Below, piece after piece: positions 1-10,747 of a stretch of 64,000 bases of DNA. The translations under genes were made by a program, and so were the position numbers. Source of the DNA: Actinoplanes derwentensis (GTDB lineage Bacteria; Actinomycetota; Actinomycetes; Mycobacteriales; Micromonosporaceae). The stretch covers positions 2,108,001 to 2,172,000 of the forward strand of contig NZ_LT629758.1 in assembly GCF_900104725.1 (NCBI RefSeq), read 5' to 3'. The first letter of the stretch is position 1; each line of letters starts with the position of its first letter. Below the pieces are notes generated by a model. It saw nothing but the letters and a program-made list of their open reading frames with translations, ran no database searches and was not told the origin of the DNA.

Positions 1-303
1 CCACCGCTGGAACGCGCGTGGACCGGCCCGATCGATCACCGCGAGGCACCCGCGGCCAAACTGGCCGCCGCGCACGCCGTTCTGGATCAGGGCCGGCGGT
101 TGATCTGGACCGATGACGACGCCGTGCCCACCAGCGGACCGGTGTACGACGAACTCGTCGCGACCGGCCGCGCGCTGCTGATCGCACCCCGGGCCAACCG
201 TGGTCTGCAGCCCGGACACCTCGACACGATCGAGGCCTTCGTGTCGGCCACCGGCGTGCTGGACCGGGCCGATGCGGCGCCCCGGTCGACCGGTACTGCC
301 TGA
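1..303 (+). CDS. C-terminal part of a HAD-like hydrolase (partial)
   Basis: The frame is open from the first base of the window and stops at 301-303, so only about 100 C-terminal residues are present. The segment reading LIWTDDD, followed after a short gap by ALLIAPRANRGL and then a helix HLDTIEAFV, resembles the C-terminal half of the HAD domain of Swiss-Army-Knife RNA-repair-type proteins, where an acidic WxDDE-like motif is followed by LL-P--GL--HL. The catalytic N-terminus lies outside the window, so activity cannot be judged. The family name is by pattern memory only and could be wrong. Confidence 0.5.
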   Translation, partial: PPLERAWTGPIDHREAPAAKLAAAHAVLDQGRRLIWTDDDAVPTSGPVYDELVATGRALLIAPRANRGLQPGHLDTIEAFVSATGVLDRADAAPRSTGTA

Positions 304-354
304 CGTCCGATTCGTTCAAGCAGGTTTCGCAGCCGGCTGGGTACCTTGACGGTC

Positions 355-765
355 ATGGCTACTGCGACCTCTTCACATCGGCATCTGGCCGCGCAGATCG
401 ACCGTCCGGCCAAGGACGTCTACGACTACGTCTCGGACCCGGCGAACCTGCCGGAGTGGGCGCCAGGGCTGGGCAGCACGATCGAGCTGGTCGGCGGCGA
501 GTGGATGATGGACTCGACGCTGGGCCGGATCACGGTCACCTTCGCGCCGCGCAACGAGTTCGGCATCCTCGACCACCATGTGCGGCTGGAGTCGGGGGAG
601 ACCTTCTACAACCCGGTCCGGGTGATTCCCGACGGCGACGGTTGCGAGGTGGTGTTCACGGTTCGCCGGGCGCCCGCGACCAGCGACGAGGATTTCGAAC
701 GTGACGTGCGGGCGGTGTCGTCCGATCTGGCCGGCCTGAAGCGTCTGCTGGAGAGCCAGGGATGA
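355..765 (+). CDS. SRPBCC-fold (polyketide cyclase/dehydrase-like) protein
   Basis: This 136-residue protein begins MATATSSHRHLAAQIDRPA and has the START/SRPBCC pattern: an N-terminal strand, then VYDYVSDPANLPEWAPG, then a run of beta strands, and a long C-terminal helix (DEDFERDVRAVSSDLAGLKRLLE). Such proteins bind hydrophobic ligands or act as small cyclases or lipid carriers. The ligand cannot be inferred. A TTG at 346 would add three residues, but ATG 355 is the natural start. The gene stands alone, ending just before the convergent pentapeptide-repeat gene. Confidence 0.8.
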   Translation: MATATSSHRHLAAQIDRPAKDVYDYVSDPANLPEWAPGLGSTIELVGGEWMMDSTLGRITVTFAPRNEFGILDHHVRLESGETFYNPVRVIPDGDGCEVVFTVRRAPATSDEDFERDVRAVSSDLAGLKRLLESQG

Positions 766-797
766 GTGCGGTCGCGACCCGGCCGTAGGTGTTCCGG

Positions 798-1379
798 TCA
801 GGCGTCGCGGATCTGCAGGCCGAGGGCCATCGCCAGGACGATGGCCTGGTCGGCGGTGATGATCGCGTCGCGGAGTTCGGTGGTGCGCGGGTCGACGGCG
901 TGCAGGTCGGTGCCGCGCAGGTCGCAGCCGGTGAAGTCGGCTCCGGTGAGCTGGGCGGCGGACAGGTCCAGGCCGCGCATCGTGCCGTTGCGGCAGCGGG
1001 TGCCGGTCAGGTCGGCTTCGCGCATCCGGACGCCGGTGAAACTCGCGGTGCCGAGGTCGGCGCGGGGGAGTGAGATGAACGACCAGTCGCCGCCGTCGAC
1101 GGTGGTCAGGTCGAAGGTGCAGCCGTCGAACGAACTGCCGACGGTCTTGCAGTTGGTGAACGTCGCGTCGAAGAAGTTGCAGTTGACGAAACGGCAGTTC
1201 AGGTAGGCGACGTCGACCTGCTGGGAACAGTTGAACCGGGAGTCGTAGAAGACGCAGCCGGAGAATTCGACGCCCTCCAGGTCGGTCTCGCACAGGTCCA
1301 GCGACGAGAACCGCACCTCGTCATGCTTGCGTTGCTTGCCGGCGGAGGCGTCCCAGTCCCGGGTGGTGATCGTCTTCAC
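798..1379 (-). CDS. pentapeptide-repeat protein
   Basis: This 193-residue protein contains a long series of A(D/N)LXX-type pentapeptides (for example CETDLEGVEFSGC, NCNFFDATFTNC, READLTGTRC, GADFTGCDLRGTDL), which fold as a right-handed quadrilateral beta helix. Some relatives (Qnr, MfpA) mimic DNA and protect gyrase, but most have unknown roles. Length and composition allow either reading. It starts with GTG at 1377-1379, overlapping the stop of the upstream aldo/keto reductase by four bases (GTGA), so the two are translationally coupled and probably share one transcript. Confidence 0.85.
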   Translation of the reverse strand: MKTITTRDWDASAGKQRKHDEVRFSSLDLCETDLEGVEFSGCVFYDSRFNCSQQVDVAYLNCRFVNCNFFDATFTNCKTVGSSFDGCTFDLTTVDGGDWSFISLPRADLGTASFTGVRMREADLTGTRCRNGTMRGLDLSAAQLTGADFTGCDLRGTDLHAVDPRTTELRDAIITADQAIVLAMALGLQIRDA

Positions 1380-2383
1380 GATCGGCGCCGTGGGGATCGG
1401 GCCAAGTAGCCGTGCGGGTACGGCAGCGGCTGGTCACCGGCGGCCGTCAACTGGTCGAGGTGTTTCTCGTCGAGGGTCCAGCCGGTGACCCCGAGGGTGT
1501 CGGTCAGCTGGGCGACGCTGCGGGCGCCGACGATCGGCGCGGTCACGCCGGGCTGCTGCGACACCCACCGCAACGCGACCTGGGCCGGGCTGTGGTCCAC
1601 CGCGGTGGCGACGTCGATCAGGGTGTCGGTGACCCGCCAGACTCGTTCGTCGACGCTGTTCTCCCAGTTGCCGAGCCACGGCTGCTGGTCGCCGTCCCAG
1701 CGGGCGCCGGCCGGGGCGGCGGTCATGCCGCGCCGGTACTTGCCGGTCAGCCAGCCGCCGCGCATCGGCGACCAGGGGATGATCCCGACGCCTTCGTTGC
1801 GGCACACCGGCACGTGCTCGGTCTCGATCTCCCGGTCGATCAGGTTGTAGAGGGGCTGCGACGCCACGAACGGTTCCCAGCCGCGGAAGCGGGCCACGTC
1901 CACCGACCTCTGCAACTGCCACGCGGCGTAGTTGCTGACCCCCAGATGCCTGACCTTGCCGGTACGAACCAGCTGGTCGAGCGTGGACAGCGTCTCCTCG
2001 ACGGGTGTCGTCTCGTCGAAACAGTGCAGCTGGTACAGGTCGATGTAGTCGGTGCCGAGCCGCCGCAGGCTGTCGTGCACGGCCGCGATCAGGTGCTTGC
2101 GCCCGGACCCGTGGTCGTTGGCGGCGTCGCCGGTGCCCCAGAACCCCTTGGTCGCCACGACCAGCGAGTCACGCCGTTGCCGCCCGAGCCACCGCCCGAC
2201 GATCTCTTCGGAGACCCCGCCCGAATACACGTCGGCGGTGTCGATGAAGTCACCGCCCGCCGCGACGAACGTGTCGAGGATCGCGTGCGACTCCGCCTCG
2301 TCCGCTTCCTTGCCGAACGTCATCGTCCCGAGGCACAGCTCACTGACGCGAAGTCCGCTGTGCCCGACATTCCGGTACTCCAT
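1376..2383 (-). CDS. aldo/keto reductase
   Basis: This 335-residue NADPH-dependent oxidoreductase of the aldo/keto reductase superfamily has a TIM barrel with MEYRNVGHSGLRVSELCLGTMTFG at the start (shown here only as the family-typical first strand), catalytic D in FIDTADVYSGG and the Lys of VATKGFWG. It also has the LHCFD strand with the catalytic His and a C-terminal NADP-binding IVGARSVAQL segment. The substrate is unknown. It is the first gene of a two-gene unit with the pentapeptide protein. About 300 bp of non-coding DNA upstream should hold the promoter. Confidence 0.9.
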   Translation of the reverse strand: MEYRNVGHSGLRVSELCLGTMTFGKEADEAESHAILDTFVAAGGDFIDTADVYSGGVSEEIVGRWLGRQRRDSLVVATKGFWGTGDAANDHGSGRKHLIAAVHDSLRRLGTDYIDLYQLHCFDETTPVEETLSTLDQLVRTGKVRHLGVSNYAAWQLQRSVDVARFRGWEPFVASQPLYNLIDREIETEHVPVCRNEGVGIIPWSPMRGGWLTGKYRRGMTAAPAGARWDGDQQPWLGNWENSVDERVWRVTDTLIDVATAVDHSPAQVALRWVSQQPGVTAPIVGARSVAQLTDTLGVTGWTLDEKHLDQLTAAGDQPLPYPHGYLARSPRRRS

Positions 2384-2690
2384 TCCTGAATCCTTTCAGG
2401 GGCGACCGTGATCGGCCACCCCGACACGGTGTTCGCGATCAGGTCCGGCCGCCGGGAGGGCCTGATGTCGGGCGACATCGGCGGAGTTCGCAGATGAAGG
2501 GATGATGACCAACCCTGAGCAGTCGCCGATCCGACAGCAGAACTGTAGTTGCATCGATACCCTTCGTGATGACGGCAGTTCACGCGGGCGGATCCGGTGA
2601 TCGGAACCGCGGTATCGGTCATCAGGCCCGTCCCCGGTGGCCCGGACAGAGGAACGCACATGATCTTCAGGGAGCCAGTAGCGTGCCGCC
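2384..2690. other. intergenic region, divergent promoters presumed
   Basis: Some 307 bp separate the divergent aldo/keto reductase and Panacea-like genes. I see no convincing ORF, RNA gene or long palindrome. It presumably holds both promoters. Confidence 0.5.
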
Positions 2691-3158
2691 GTGACTACGA
2701 ATGCCGACTCGGTTCTCGCTGCCATCGATCGTGAACGTCCCGGCCTGCGGCTCGGCAAGAAGATCCTGCTGTTGTTCTTCGTTCAGGGGCATCATCTGGC
2801 CGACACCGGTGAACCGCTGTTCGCCGAACCCATGTATGCCACCGGCAGTGGTGTCGACGTCGACGACGTCACCGGCGAACCAGCCCCGCTTCCGGCCGAT
2901 GACCTGTACCTGGAGTCCATCGGCTACGCCGTCGAACGCTATGCCGCCCTGGTCCCCGCCGACCTGCGGGCCTTGATCCAGGTGTCCCAGCCGTGGCAGG
3001 CCGCGACCAAACCCGGCACCGGATCACGCATCGAATGGGCGCATCTGCGTGACTGGTTCCGTCGGCCCGACGAGACCGACGACCCCGACGACGAACGACC
3101 GAACCGGGCCGCCGGCGCCCGCGCCGAGACCCTGTGGGCGGACCGCCGGCCGGAATGA
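2691..3158 (+). CDS. Panacea/SocA-like (DUF4065-type) antitoxin-domain protein
   Basis: This 155-residue protein starts with GTG. The core GKKILLLFFVQGHHLADTGE, followed by PLFAEPMYATGSGVDVDDV, matches the Panacea/SocA pattern (K-L--LLY-AQ-WHL--TG-PLF-EP--A---GP). The later helix YLESIGYAVERYAALVPADL and SQPWQAA fit the same domain. Panacea proteins neutralise diverse toxins or act as adaptors, and they also occur in phages. The acidic C-terminal tail after residue 125 (PDETDDPDDE) is extra. It is followed 10 bp later by a small gene that could be its partner. Confidence 0.65.
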   Translation: MTTNADSVLAAIDRERPGLRLGKKILLLFFVQGHHLADTGEPLFAEPMYATGSGVDVDDVTGEPAPLPADDLYLESIGYAVERYAALVPADLRALIQVSQPWQAATKPGTGSRIEWAHLRDWFRRPDETDDPDDERPNRAAGARAETLWADRRPE

Positions 3159-3168
3159 AGGGGGATGC

Positions 3169-3489
3169 GTGACCGAATCTCGCACGACCGGCTCCTGGAC
3201 GTTGTCCGGCTTCGCCGAGAAACTCGAAGCCTGGCGTGCGCAGACGCACCCCCCTGACTACGCGTATCAACAGGTGCGGGGCTGGTGGCCCAGCCTCCAG
3301 CATCAGCCGCGCGCTGTCGGCGTGGTCGTCCCCGGCCAGCCGGCCGTACGGTTCGCGTGGGTGCCGCATTGCCACCTGCCGGACCTGGGCGAGGGGATCC
3401 GGGGCGTGCAGTGCCACTACCGGGTCACCGGCGGCCGGGTGATCTGCCAGTTCTTCGTGACTGCCCCACTCGATCGGGACATCGAGTAG
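3169..3489 (+). CDS. small unknown protein, possible partner or toxin of the Panacea-like gene
   Basis: This 106-residue protein has a GTG start placed after the RBS-like AAGGGGG at about 3158-3164. It has no recognised family by eye. The C-terminal half has alternating strands (AVGVVVPGQPAVRFAWV, then GVQCHYRVTGGRVICQFFVT), which loosely recalls the beta sheet of RelE/ParE-type toxins, but no catalytic set is identifiable. The close same-strand spacing to the Panacea gene implies co-transcription. It could equally be an unrelated hypothetical. Confidence 0.55.
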   Translation: MTESRTTGSWTLSGFAEKLEAWRAQTHPPDYAYQQVRGWWPSLQHQPRAVGVVVPGQPAVRFAWVPHCHLPDLGEGIRGVQCHYRVTGGRVICQFFVTAPLDRDIE

Positions 3490-3490
3490 G

Positions 3491-4240
3491 TCAGCGGGCC
3501 AGGCGGGTGCGGACGACCAGTTCGTGCAGGGCGGCGACGGCGGCCGGGTCGGCGTGTGCGGGCAGGGTGGTCTCGTCGCGGGCGTCCTCCAGTTCGGCGC
3601 GCAGTGCGGGGACGTCGGCGGCCAGCCACGCCGCGGCCTGGGCCGGGAGCGGGCCGTGTTCGGCTTCGCGTTTCGCGGCGATCAGTTCCGGGACGTAGGG
3701 CAGGCGGGCGCCGAGCACGCGCAGGTCGCATTCCAGTTCGCCGGTGCGCATCAGGTGGATGCCGGTCAGCAGCACACGCAGCGTGTACAGGGCGGGCTTG
3801 AGCTGGCCGGTGCCGTGGTAGAGGCGTTCCTGGGTGCGGGCGAACCCCAGGTAGTGGTGGGCGTGGTTGCTGGTGAGAAGGCCGGGCGCCAGTGCTTTCA
3901 GTTCAGCGTGCACGTCCGTGGTGACGACCGTCAGCGGGGACAGCAGTTGCTCCAGGACGTAGCCGTTGCGGCTGTTCAGGAGCTTGGCGAACTTCAGCAG
4001 GTCGTGGCTGACGATGTCCAGTTCGACGCCGTCGCGGACGCCGGACCGTTCCAGGGTGCCGGGGCCGGTGCGCAGGCCGACCACCTCGTCCGGCGGCAGC
4101 ACGTGGGCGGCGCGCAGGTCGAGGTCGGAGTCGGTGGAGGCGAAACCGTACAGGTGGGCGCCGCTCACGGTGGCGAAGAGCAGGGGATACGGCAGGGCGG
4201 TGGCGGCGTCGGCGGCCCACGGCGGCACTACGGTGGTCAC
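3491..4240 (-). CDS. YcgL-like nucleotidyltransferase-domain protein (second copy)
   Basis: This 249-residue protein starts with GTG in a GTGA overlap with the upstream paralogue. It carries the minimal nucleotidyltransferase motif: LFATVSGAHLYGFASTDSDL provides the GSxxxGxxxxxSDxDL-type pattern with Ala and His in place of Ser and Arg, and ELDIVSHDLLKF supplies the third acidic residue. A C-terminal helical part (YLGFARTQERLYHGTGQLKPALYTLRVLL) is typical of the YcgL group. The nucleotide acceptor is unknown. Its motif departs from the GSRAYG of its neighbour, suggesting divergence after duplication. Confidence 0.75.
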   Translation of the reverse strand: MTTVVPPWAADAATALPYPLLFATVSGAHLYGFASTDSDLDLRAAHVLPPDEVVGLRTGPGTLERSGVRDGVELDIVSHDLLKFAKLLNSRNGYVLEQLLSPLTVVTTDVHAELKALAPGLLTSNHAHHYLGFARTQERLYHGTGQLKPALYTLRVLLTGIHLMRTGELECDLRVLGARLPYVPELIAAKREAEHGPLPAQAAAWLAADVPALRAELEDARDETTLPAHADPAAVAALHELVVRTRLAR

Positions 4241-4911
4241 TTCAGGTTCCTTTCTCGTACGGCCACCAGCACCCGGTCCACCGCGGCTCGATCAGGGTGC
4301 TCGGGCAGTGCCGTGGTGGCCGCCGCGGCGGCGAGTTCGTCCTGCAGACGGCCGGCCCAGGCGGTGACCTGCTCCCACGGGCGTTCGCCCCGGCGTACCG
4401 CGAGCAGGTCGTCTCGTAGGTCTGTCACGTCGACCAGGACATCGCCGGTGCGCAGCACGTGTGCACCGGCCAGCAGCAGACGGATCATGTGCATGGCCTG
4501 CTTGGTGTTCACCTCGCCGGTCCGCTCGCGCCGGGACGCCACCTTGGCGAGTTGGTCACGGGCGTACGACCCGTAGGTCTGGGCGACCCGCCGCGACAGG
4601 AACGCCTGCCGGGTCGCCAGCAGCAGCCGCCCGTCCTCGTCGACGGACTCGACGATCGGTGACCACAGCACTTCCAGGACCGTCGGGTTCGCCTGCAGAG
4701 CGAGCGCGCAGAACCGTTCGATCTCCCAGGAGAACTGCTCCTCGGCCGGCCCGTCCAGGTGGGTGGGCGGCTTGTCGAGGGTCCAGAAGGCGCGGGTCGG
4801 GGCCACGAACACACCCCGCCGGTCGTGGTCGGATCCGGGCCCGTGGAGACCATAGGCGCGGGAGCCGACCACGACCGCCAGGGCGGTGTGCCGTTCGACG
4901 AGGTCGATCAT
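4237..4911 (-). CDS. YcgL-like nucleotidyltransferase-domain protein (first copy)
   Basis: This 224-residue protein has a canonical motif ALAVVVGSRAYGLHGPGSDH followed by DRRGVFVAP. The G-S-R and SDHD residues are the expected metal and nucleotide ligands of MNT-type transferases. A helical C-terminal half shared with the next gene (ARDQLAKVASRRERTG, then a run ending in KQAMHMIRLLLAG) follows. The two genes overlap by four bases and probably form a heteromeric or successive pair. Related proteins occur in phages and in defence or RNA-repair loci, but no such context is visible here beyond the nearby Panacea-like gene. Confidence 0.8.
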   Translation of the reverse strand: MIDLVERHTALAVVVGSRAYGLHGPGSDHDRRGVFVAPTRAFWTLDKPPTHLDGPAEEQFSWEIERFCALALQANPTVLEVLWSPIVESVDEDGRLLLATRQAFLSRRVAQTYGSYARDQLAKVASRRERTGEVNTKQAMHMIRLLLAGAHVLRTGDVLVDVTDLRDDLLAVRRGERPWEQVTAWAGRLQDELAAAAATTALPEHPDRAAVDRVLVAVRERNLK

Positions 4912-4928
4912 GAGACGGGAGGGTACGG

Positions 4929-5924
4929 CTACGCGTCCAGCAGCGTCGCGTCGATTTCGTCCAGGTCGCTCTGGTCGAGGGCCAGGTTGCCGAGCGCGGC
5001 GATGTTGTTCTCCAGCTGCTGCACGCTGGACGCGCCGATGATCAGGCTGGTCATCCGCTCGTCGCGCAGCGCCCAGACCAGGGCCAGCTGGGCGAGGGAC
5101 TGGCCGCGCCGCTTGGCGATGTCGTTGAGCGTGTGCAGCCGGCCCAGGGTCTTGGTGTCCAGGGCGTCCTCGTTGAGGAACACGCTGGTGCGGATCCGCG
5201 AGTCGTCCGGGATGCCCCCGAGGTACCGGTCGGTGAGCAGGCCCTGCTGCAGCGGGCTGAACGCGATGCAGCCCGCGCCGGCCGTCTCCAGGGTGTCCAG
5301 CAGGTTGTCGTCCTCGATCCAGCGGTTCAGCATCGAGTAGGACGGCTGGTGGATCAGCAGCGGCGTGCCCAGTTCCCGCAGGATGCGGGCGGCCTCGGCG
5401 GCCTGCTCGCTGGAGTAGTTGCTGATGCCGACGTAGAGGGCCTTGCCGGAGCGGACGATCGCGTCGAGCGCGCCCATCGTCTCCTCCAGCGGCGTCTCCG
5501 GGTCGGGCCGGTGGTGGTAGAAAACGTCGACGTAGTCCAGGTCCATGCGCTTGAGGGACTGGTCCAGCGACGACACCAGGTACTTGCGGGAACCCCAGTC
5601 ACCGTAGGGGCCGTCCCACATGGTGTAGCCGGCCTTCGTGGAGATGACGATCTCGTCGCGGTGCTGCTGGAAGTCGGCTTTCAGGATGCGGCCGAAGTTG
5701 GTCTCGGCACTGCCGGGCGGCGGCCCGTAGTTGTTGGCCAGGTCGAAGTGGGTGACCCCGAGGTCGAAGGCGCGGCGGACGATGTCGGCCTGACGGTCGC
5801 CGGGCCGGCCGTCGCCGAAGTTGTGCCAGAGGCCCAGGCTGATGGCGGGAAGTTTGAGGCCGCTGCGACCAGCACGCCGGTAGATCATTTCGGCGTAGCG
5901 GTCGGCGGCAGGGAAGTACGTCAC
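4929..5924 (-). CDS. aldo/keto reductase, YghZ/GpR (L-glyceraldehyde-3-phosphate reductase) type
   Basis: This protein of about 331 residues has an N-terminus, [19 protein letters not shown], that aligns with the family start seen in E. coli YghZ. The chosen GTG at 5922-5924 has an AGGG-like RBS seven bases upstream; a GTG two codons earlier (5928-5930) is the alternative. Features include [15 protein letters not shown], catalytic D and Y in [12 protein letters not shown], and the C-terminal [13 protein letters not shown] cofactor segment. The family detoxifies aldehydes with NADPH. It is divergent from the gcvP riboswitch region. Confidence 0.88.
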   Translation of the reverse strand: MTYFPAADRYAEMIYRRAGRSGLKLPAISLGLWHNFGDGRPGDRQADIVRRAFDLGVTHFDLANNYGPPPGSAETNFGRILKADFQQHRDEIVISTKAGYTMWDGPYGDWGSRKYLVSSLDQSLKRMDLDYVDVFYHHRPDPETPLEETMGALDAIVRSGKALYVGISNYSSEQAAEAARILRELGTPLLIHQPSYSMLNRWIEDDNLLDTLETAGAGCIAFSPLQQGLLTDRYLGGIPDDSRIRTSVFLNEDALDTKTLGRLHTLNDIAKRRGQSLAQLALVWALRDERMTSLIIGASSVQQLENNIAALGNLALDQSDLDEIDATLLDA

Positions 5925-5990
5925 AGGCACACCCTAGGACTCCCGATCATGGGCGTGTGCGCTGGTAGGTTGGTCCTGCCAGTAATACCC

Positions 5991-6066
5991 ATGCGGGAGA
6001 GACCCTGTGCACAGGGCGCCGAAGGGGCAAATCCTCCCCGGAACCTCTCAGGCAAAAGGACCGCGG
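5991..6066 (+). ncRNA. glycine riboswitch aptamer (gcvT motif)
   Basis: The stretch GCGGGAGAGACC (from 5993), GGCGCCGAAGGGGCAAA, and CTCTCAGGCAAAAGGACCGC contains the signature conserved blocks of the glycine aptamer in the right order. Closing stem P1 forms between GCGG (5993-5996) and CCGC (6061-6064). It sits about 85 bp upstream of gcvP on the same strand, so glycine should control glycine-cleavage P-protein synthesis. In this class glycine normally switches the cleavage system on. Confidence 0.95.
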
Positions 6067-6076
6067 TGGCTAGGCG

Positions 6077-6108
6077 CTCTGAAGTGCCCGATTCTGGGTA
6101 CGACAGAG
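6077..6108 (+). promoter_or_regulatory. 3' ghost-aptamer hairpin / expression platform of the glycine riboswitch
   Basis: Directly after the aptamer, CTCTG (6077-6081) pairs with CAGAG (6104-6108) and GTGCCC (6084-6089) pairs with GGGTAC (6096-6101) around a GATTCT loop. A second full aptamer is not present. The hairpin fits the ghost stem that replaces the second aptamer in singleton glycine riboswitches. A purine-rich GGGGGAGG follows at about 6108-6115, too far from the gcvP start to be its RBS. Confidence 0.65.
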
Positions 6109-6149
6109 GGGGAGGTTGTTCCTCGACCTTCTCACGCTTGGAGTCGCCC

Positions 6150-8960
<2,811 letters not shown>

Positions 8961-9043
8961 GTCCGTTGCGCAGGTCGCGGTCGTCTCTGATCGCGGCCTG
9001 CGCTGCTTTCCGTAGTCCCTTGGCGTTGACTCTGTGTTGCTTC

Positions 9044-9244
9044 TCAGGCTGCCAGGGCGTGCACGGCCGGGCCACGGTGCGGCTCGATCATCGTGCCGTC
9101 CGGCAGCAGCTCACCGGTGTCCTCGAAGACGATGACGCCGTTGCAGAGCAGGCTCCAGCCCTGCTCCCGGAAGGTCGCGATGATGCGCGCGGCCTCACGG
9201 TCGGTGGCGTCGGCGGAGGGGCATGGGTTCAGGTGCTGGCACAT
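9044..9244 (-). CDS. DUF5999-family small protein
   Basis: This 66-residue protein begins MCQHLNPCPSADATDREAAR and continues with GWSLLCNGVIVFEDTGELLP and DGTMIEPHRGP, a compact actinobacterial family annotated as DUF5999 and common in Streptomyces. The start at MCQH matches the family; an upstream in-frame ATG would add twelve unconserved residues. Cys2 and Cys8 with His4 might bind a metal, but the function is unknown. It is convergent with gcvP and divergent from the chorismate-binding gene. Confidence 0.85.
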   Translation of the reverse strand: MCQHLNPCPSADATDREAARIIATFREQGWSLLCNGVIVFEDTGELLPDGTMIEPHRGPAVHALAA

Positions 9245-9363
9245 CGATCTACTCCGGTTGGGGGCTGTGTGAAGGTTCACATTTACAGTGGCGAACGTTA
9301 CCTCACATCGAACGACAGCGGTTCAAGGCGGTGACGGCGTCGGCACATGAGTCCTCGCCCTCC

Positions 9364-10599
9364 ATGCTCCACGCCGAGACGGCCGTCGACCACTCTCCGC
9401 GACCTCCGTTCGGTCCTGCGCCGGGTGCGCCGGCCGCCTGCCAAGCCCGTCACCACCCGTTACGGGCGTTTCGATGGCATCGGGGTGATCCCGGTGACCC
9501 TGCCGAGCTTGTGGCGGCATTTCTCGCCCACAACGGACTACCGGTGCGAAACCTTGGCCGAACGGATGACAAAACTAATCCGATCGGTGATGGCGCCGTT
9601 TGCGGGGCAGCACTCTACGTATCCGCGGATGCCGGTTCCGTGATGGCCGGAGGGACGGTCGGCGCGCCCTCCCCGGTTCCCGGCATTCCGGACGTCTACG
9701 CCGTGGTCTACGCCCACGGGCCGATCGGGGAACCACCGTCGCCGGGCCGCTTCGCACTCGGCCCCTGGCGGGAGAGCTGGACACGCGACCAGCATGCCGC
9801 CGCCGTACAGCAGGTGCGGGAATCCATCGGGCGCGGCGACGTCTATCAGGTGAACGTCGTCGGGCACGCCTGCGCGCCCTACACCGGTGACCCGTCGGCC
9901 GCTTTGCGCCGGGTGGCCGGACTGCCGGGAGCCCGGTACGGCGGTGTCCTCGGCGGCGACGGGTGGGCGATCGCCACCGCCTCCCCGGAGACCCTCGTCG
10001 AAGTACGCGACGGGCGGGTCATCACCCGGCCCATCAAAGGCACCCGCCCCGCCACCGCCGACGGCCGCCGCGAACTGCTCGCCTCGGCCAAGGAACGCGC
10101 CGAACACGTCATGATCGTCGACCTGGAACGCAACGACCTGGCCCGGCTGCCCGGCACCGGGCCGGTGCGGGTCGACGAGCTGTTCGCCGTACGCCGCTGG
10201 TGTGGTCTGTGGCAGGCGGAGTCGGTCGTCTCCGCCCACCTGGACCACGACGTGGGTCTCGCCGACCTGCTGCGAGCCGTCTGCCCCGGCGGCAGCGTCA
10301 CCGGCGCCCCCAAACTGGCCGCCCTGCAACAGATCGCCGCACTGGAACCGGCCGGCCGCGGCGTCAGCATGGGCGCGCTGGGCTGGATCGGACACGACCA
10401 CCTCGACCTCGGCCTCACCATCCGTACCGTCGCCGTCGACGGCGCCCGCGCCCACGTCTGGGCCGGCGGCGGCATCACCGCCGACAGCGACCCGATCGCC
10501 GAAGTCGACGAGGCCGCCGCCAAGTCCGCCCCGGTGCGAGCCGCCCTGCTCGGCTCTCGTCCGGTCGCCGGTGCACAGCCTCTTGATAGCGCACTCTGA
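9364..10599 (+). CDS. chorismate-binding enzyme, aminodeoxychorismate synthase component I-like
   Basis: About 411 residues. The C-terminal chorismate-binding domain is clear: GRGDVYQVNVVGHA, ASPETLVEVRDGRVITRPIKGTRPA (partly quoted), ERAEHVMIVDLERNDLARL, CPGGSVTGAPKLAALQQIA, and AGGGITADSDPIAEVDE. These are hallmarks of PabB/TrpE enzymes that aminate chorismate. The N-terminal 90 residues are weakly conserved, so the start is uncertain (ATG 9364 chosen; the frame is open from 9223). No glutamine amidotransferase or lyase gene is adjacent, so it probably serves folate p-aminobenzoate synthesis with unlinked partners. Confidence 0.85.
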   Translation: MLHAETAVDHSPRPPFGPAPGAPAACQARHHPLRAFRWHRGDPGDPAELVAAFLAHNGLPVRNLGRTDDKTNPIGDGAVCGAALYVSADAGSVMAGGTVGAPSPVPGIPDVYAVVYAHGPIGEPPSPGRFALGPWRESWTRDQHAAAVQQVRESIGRGDVYQVNVVGHACAPYTGDPSAALRRVAGLPGARYGGVLGGDGWAIATASPETLVEVRDGRVITRPIKGTRPATADGRRELLASAKERAEHVMIVDLERNDLARLPGTGPVRVDELFAVRRWCGLWQAESVVSAHLDHDVGLADLLRAVCPGGSVTGAPKLAALQQIAALEPAGRGVSMGALGWIGHDHLDLGLTIRTVAVDGARAHVWAGGGITADSDPIAEVDEAAAKSAPVRAALLGSRPVAGAQPLDSAL

Positions 10600-10747
10600 G
10601 CCGTCTCTACCGAATGCGTGCCACTGTCGGCATCCGCCCCCACGGAAGGGGGCTGAGCGCGTAATTTGACCGACGCGCGGCACCGAGACGCTCCACAGTG
10701 GCACGGCCAAGTGCCGCGATGGAGTCAAGAGAGGCGAGATCGCGGAC

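Noticed and set aside
373..1293. Long minus-strand ORF rich in Arg/Pro/His
   Set aside because: It is the shadow of the SRPBCC and pentapeptide genes in GC-rich DNA; no protein-like pattern.
6067..6115. Second full glycine aptamer
   Set aside because: Only a two-part hairpin is present; the conserved aptamer blocks are not repeated.
5133..6149. In-frame upstream extension of gcvP giving a much longer protein
   Set aside because: The extension runs antisense through the aldo/keto reductase and across the glycine riboswitch; the conserved P-protein N-terminus begins at ATG 6150.
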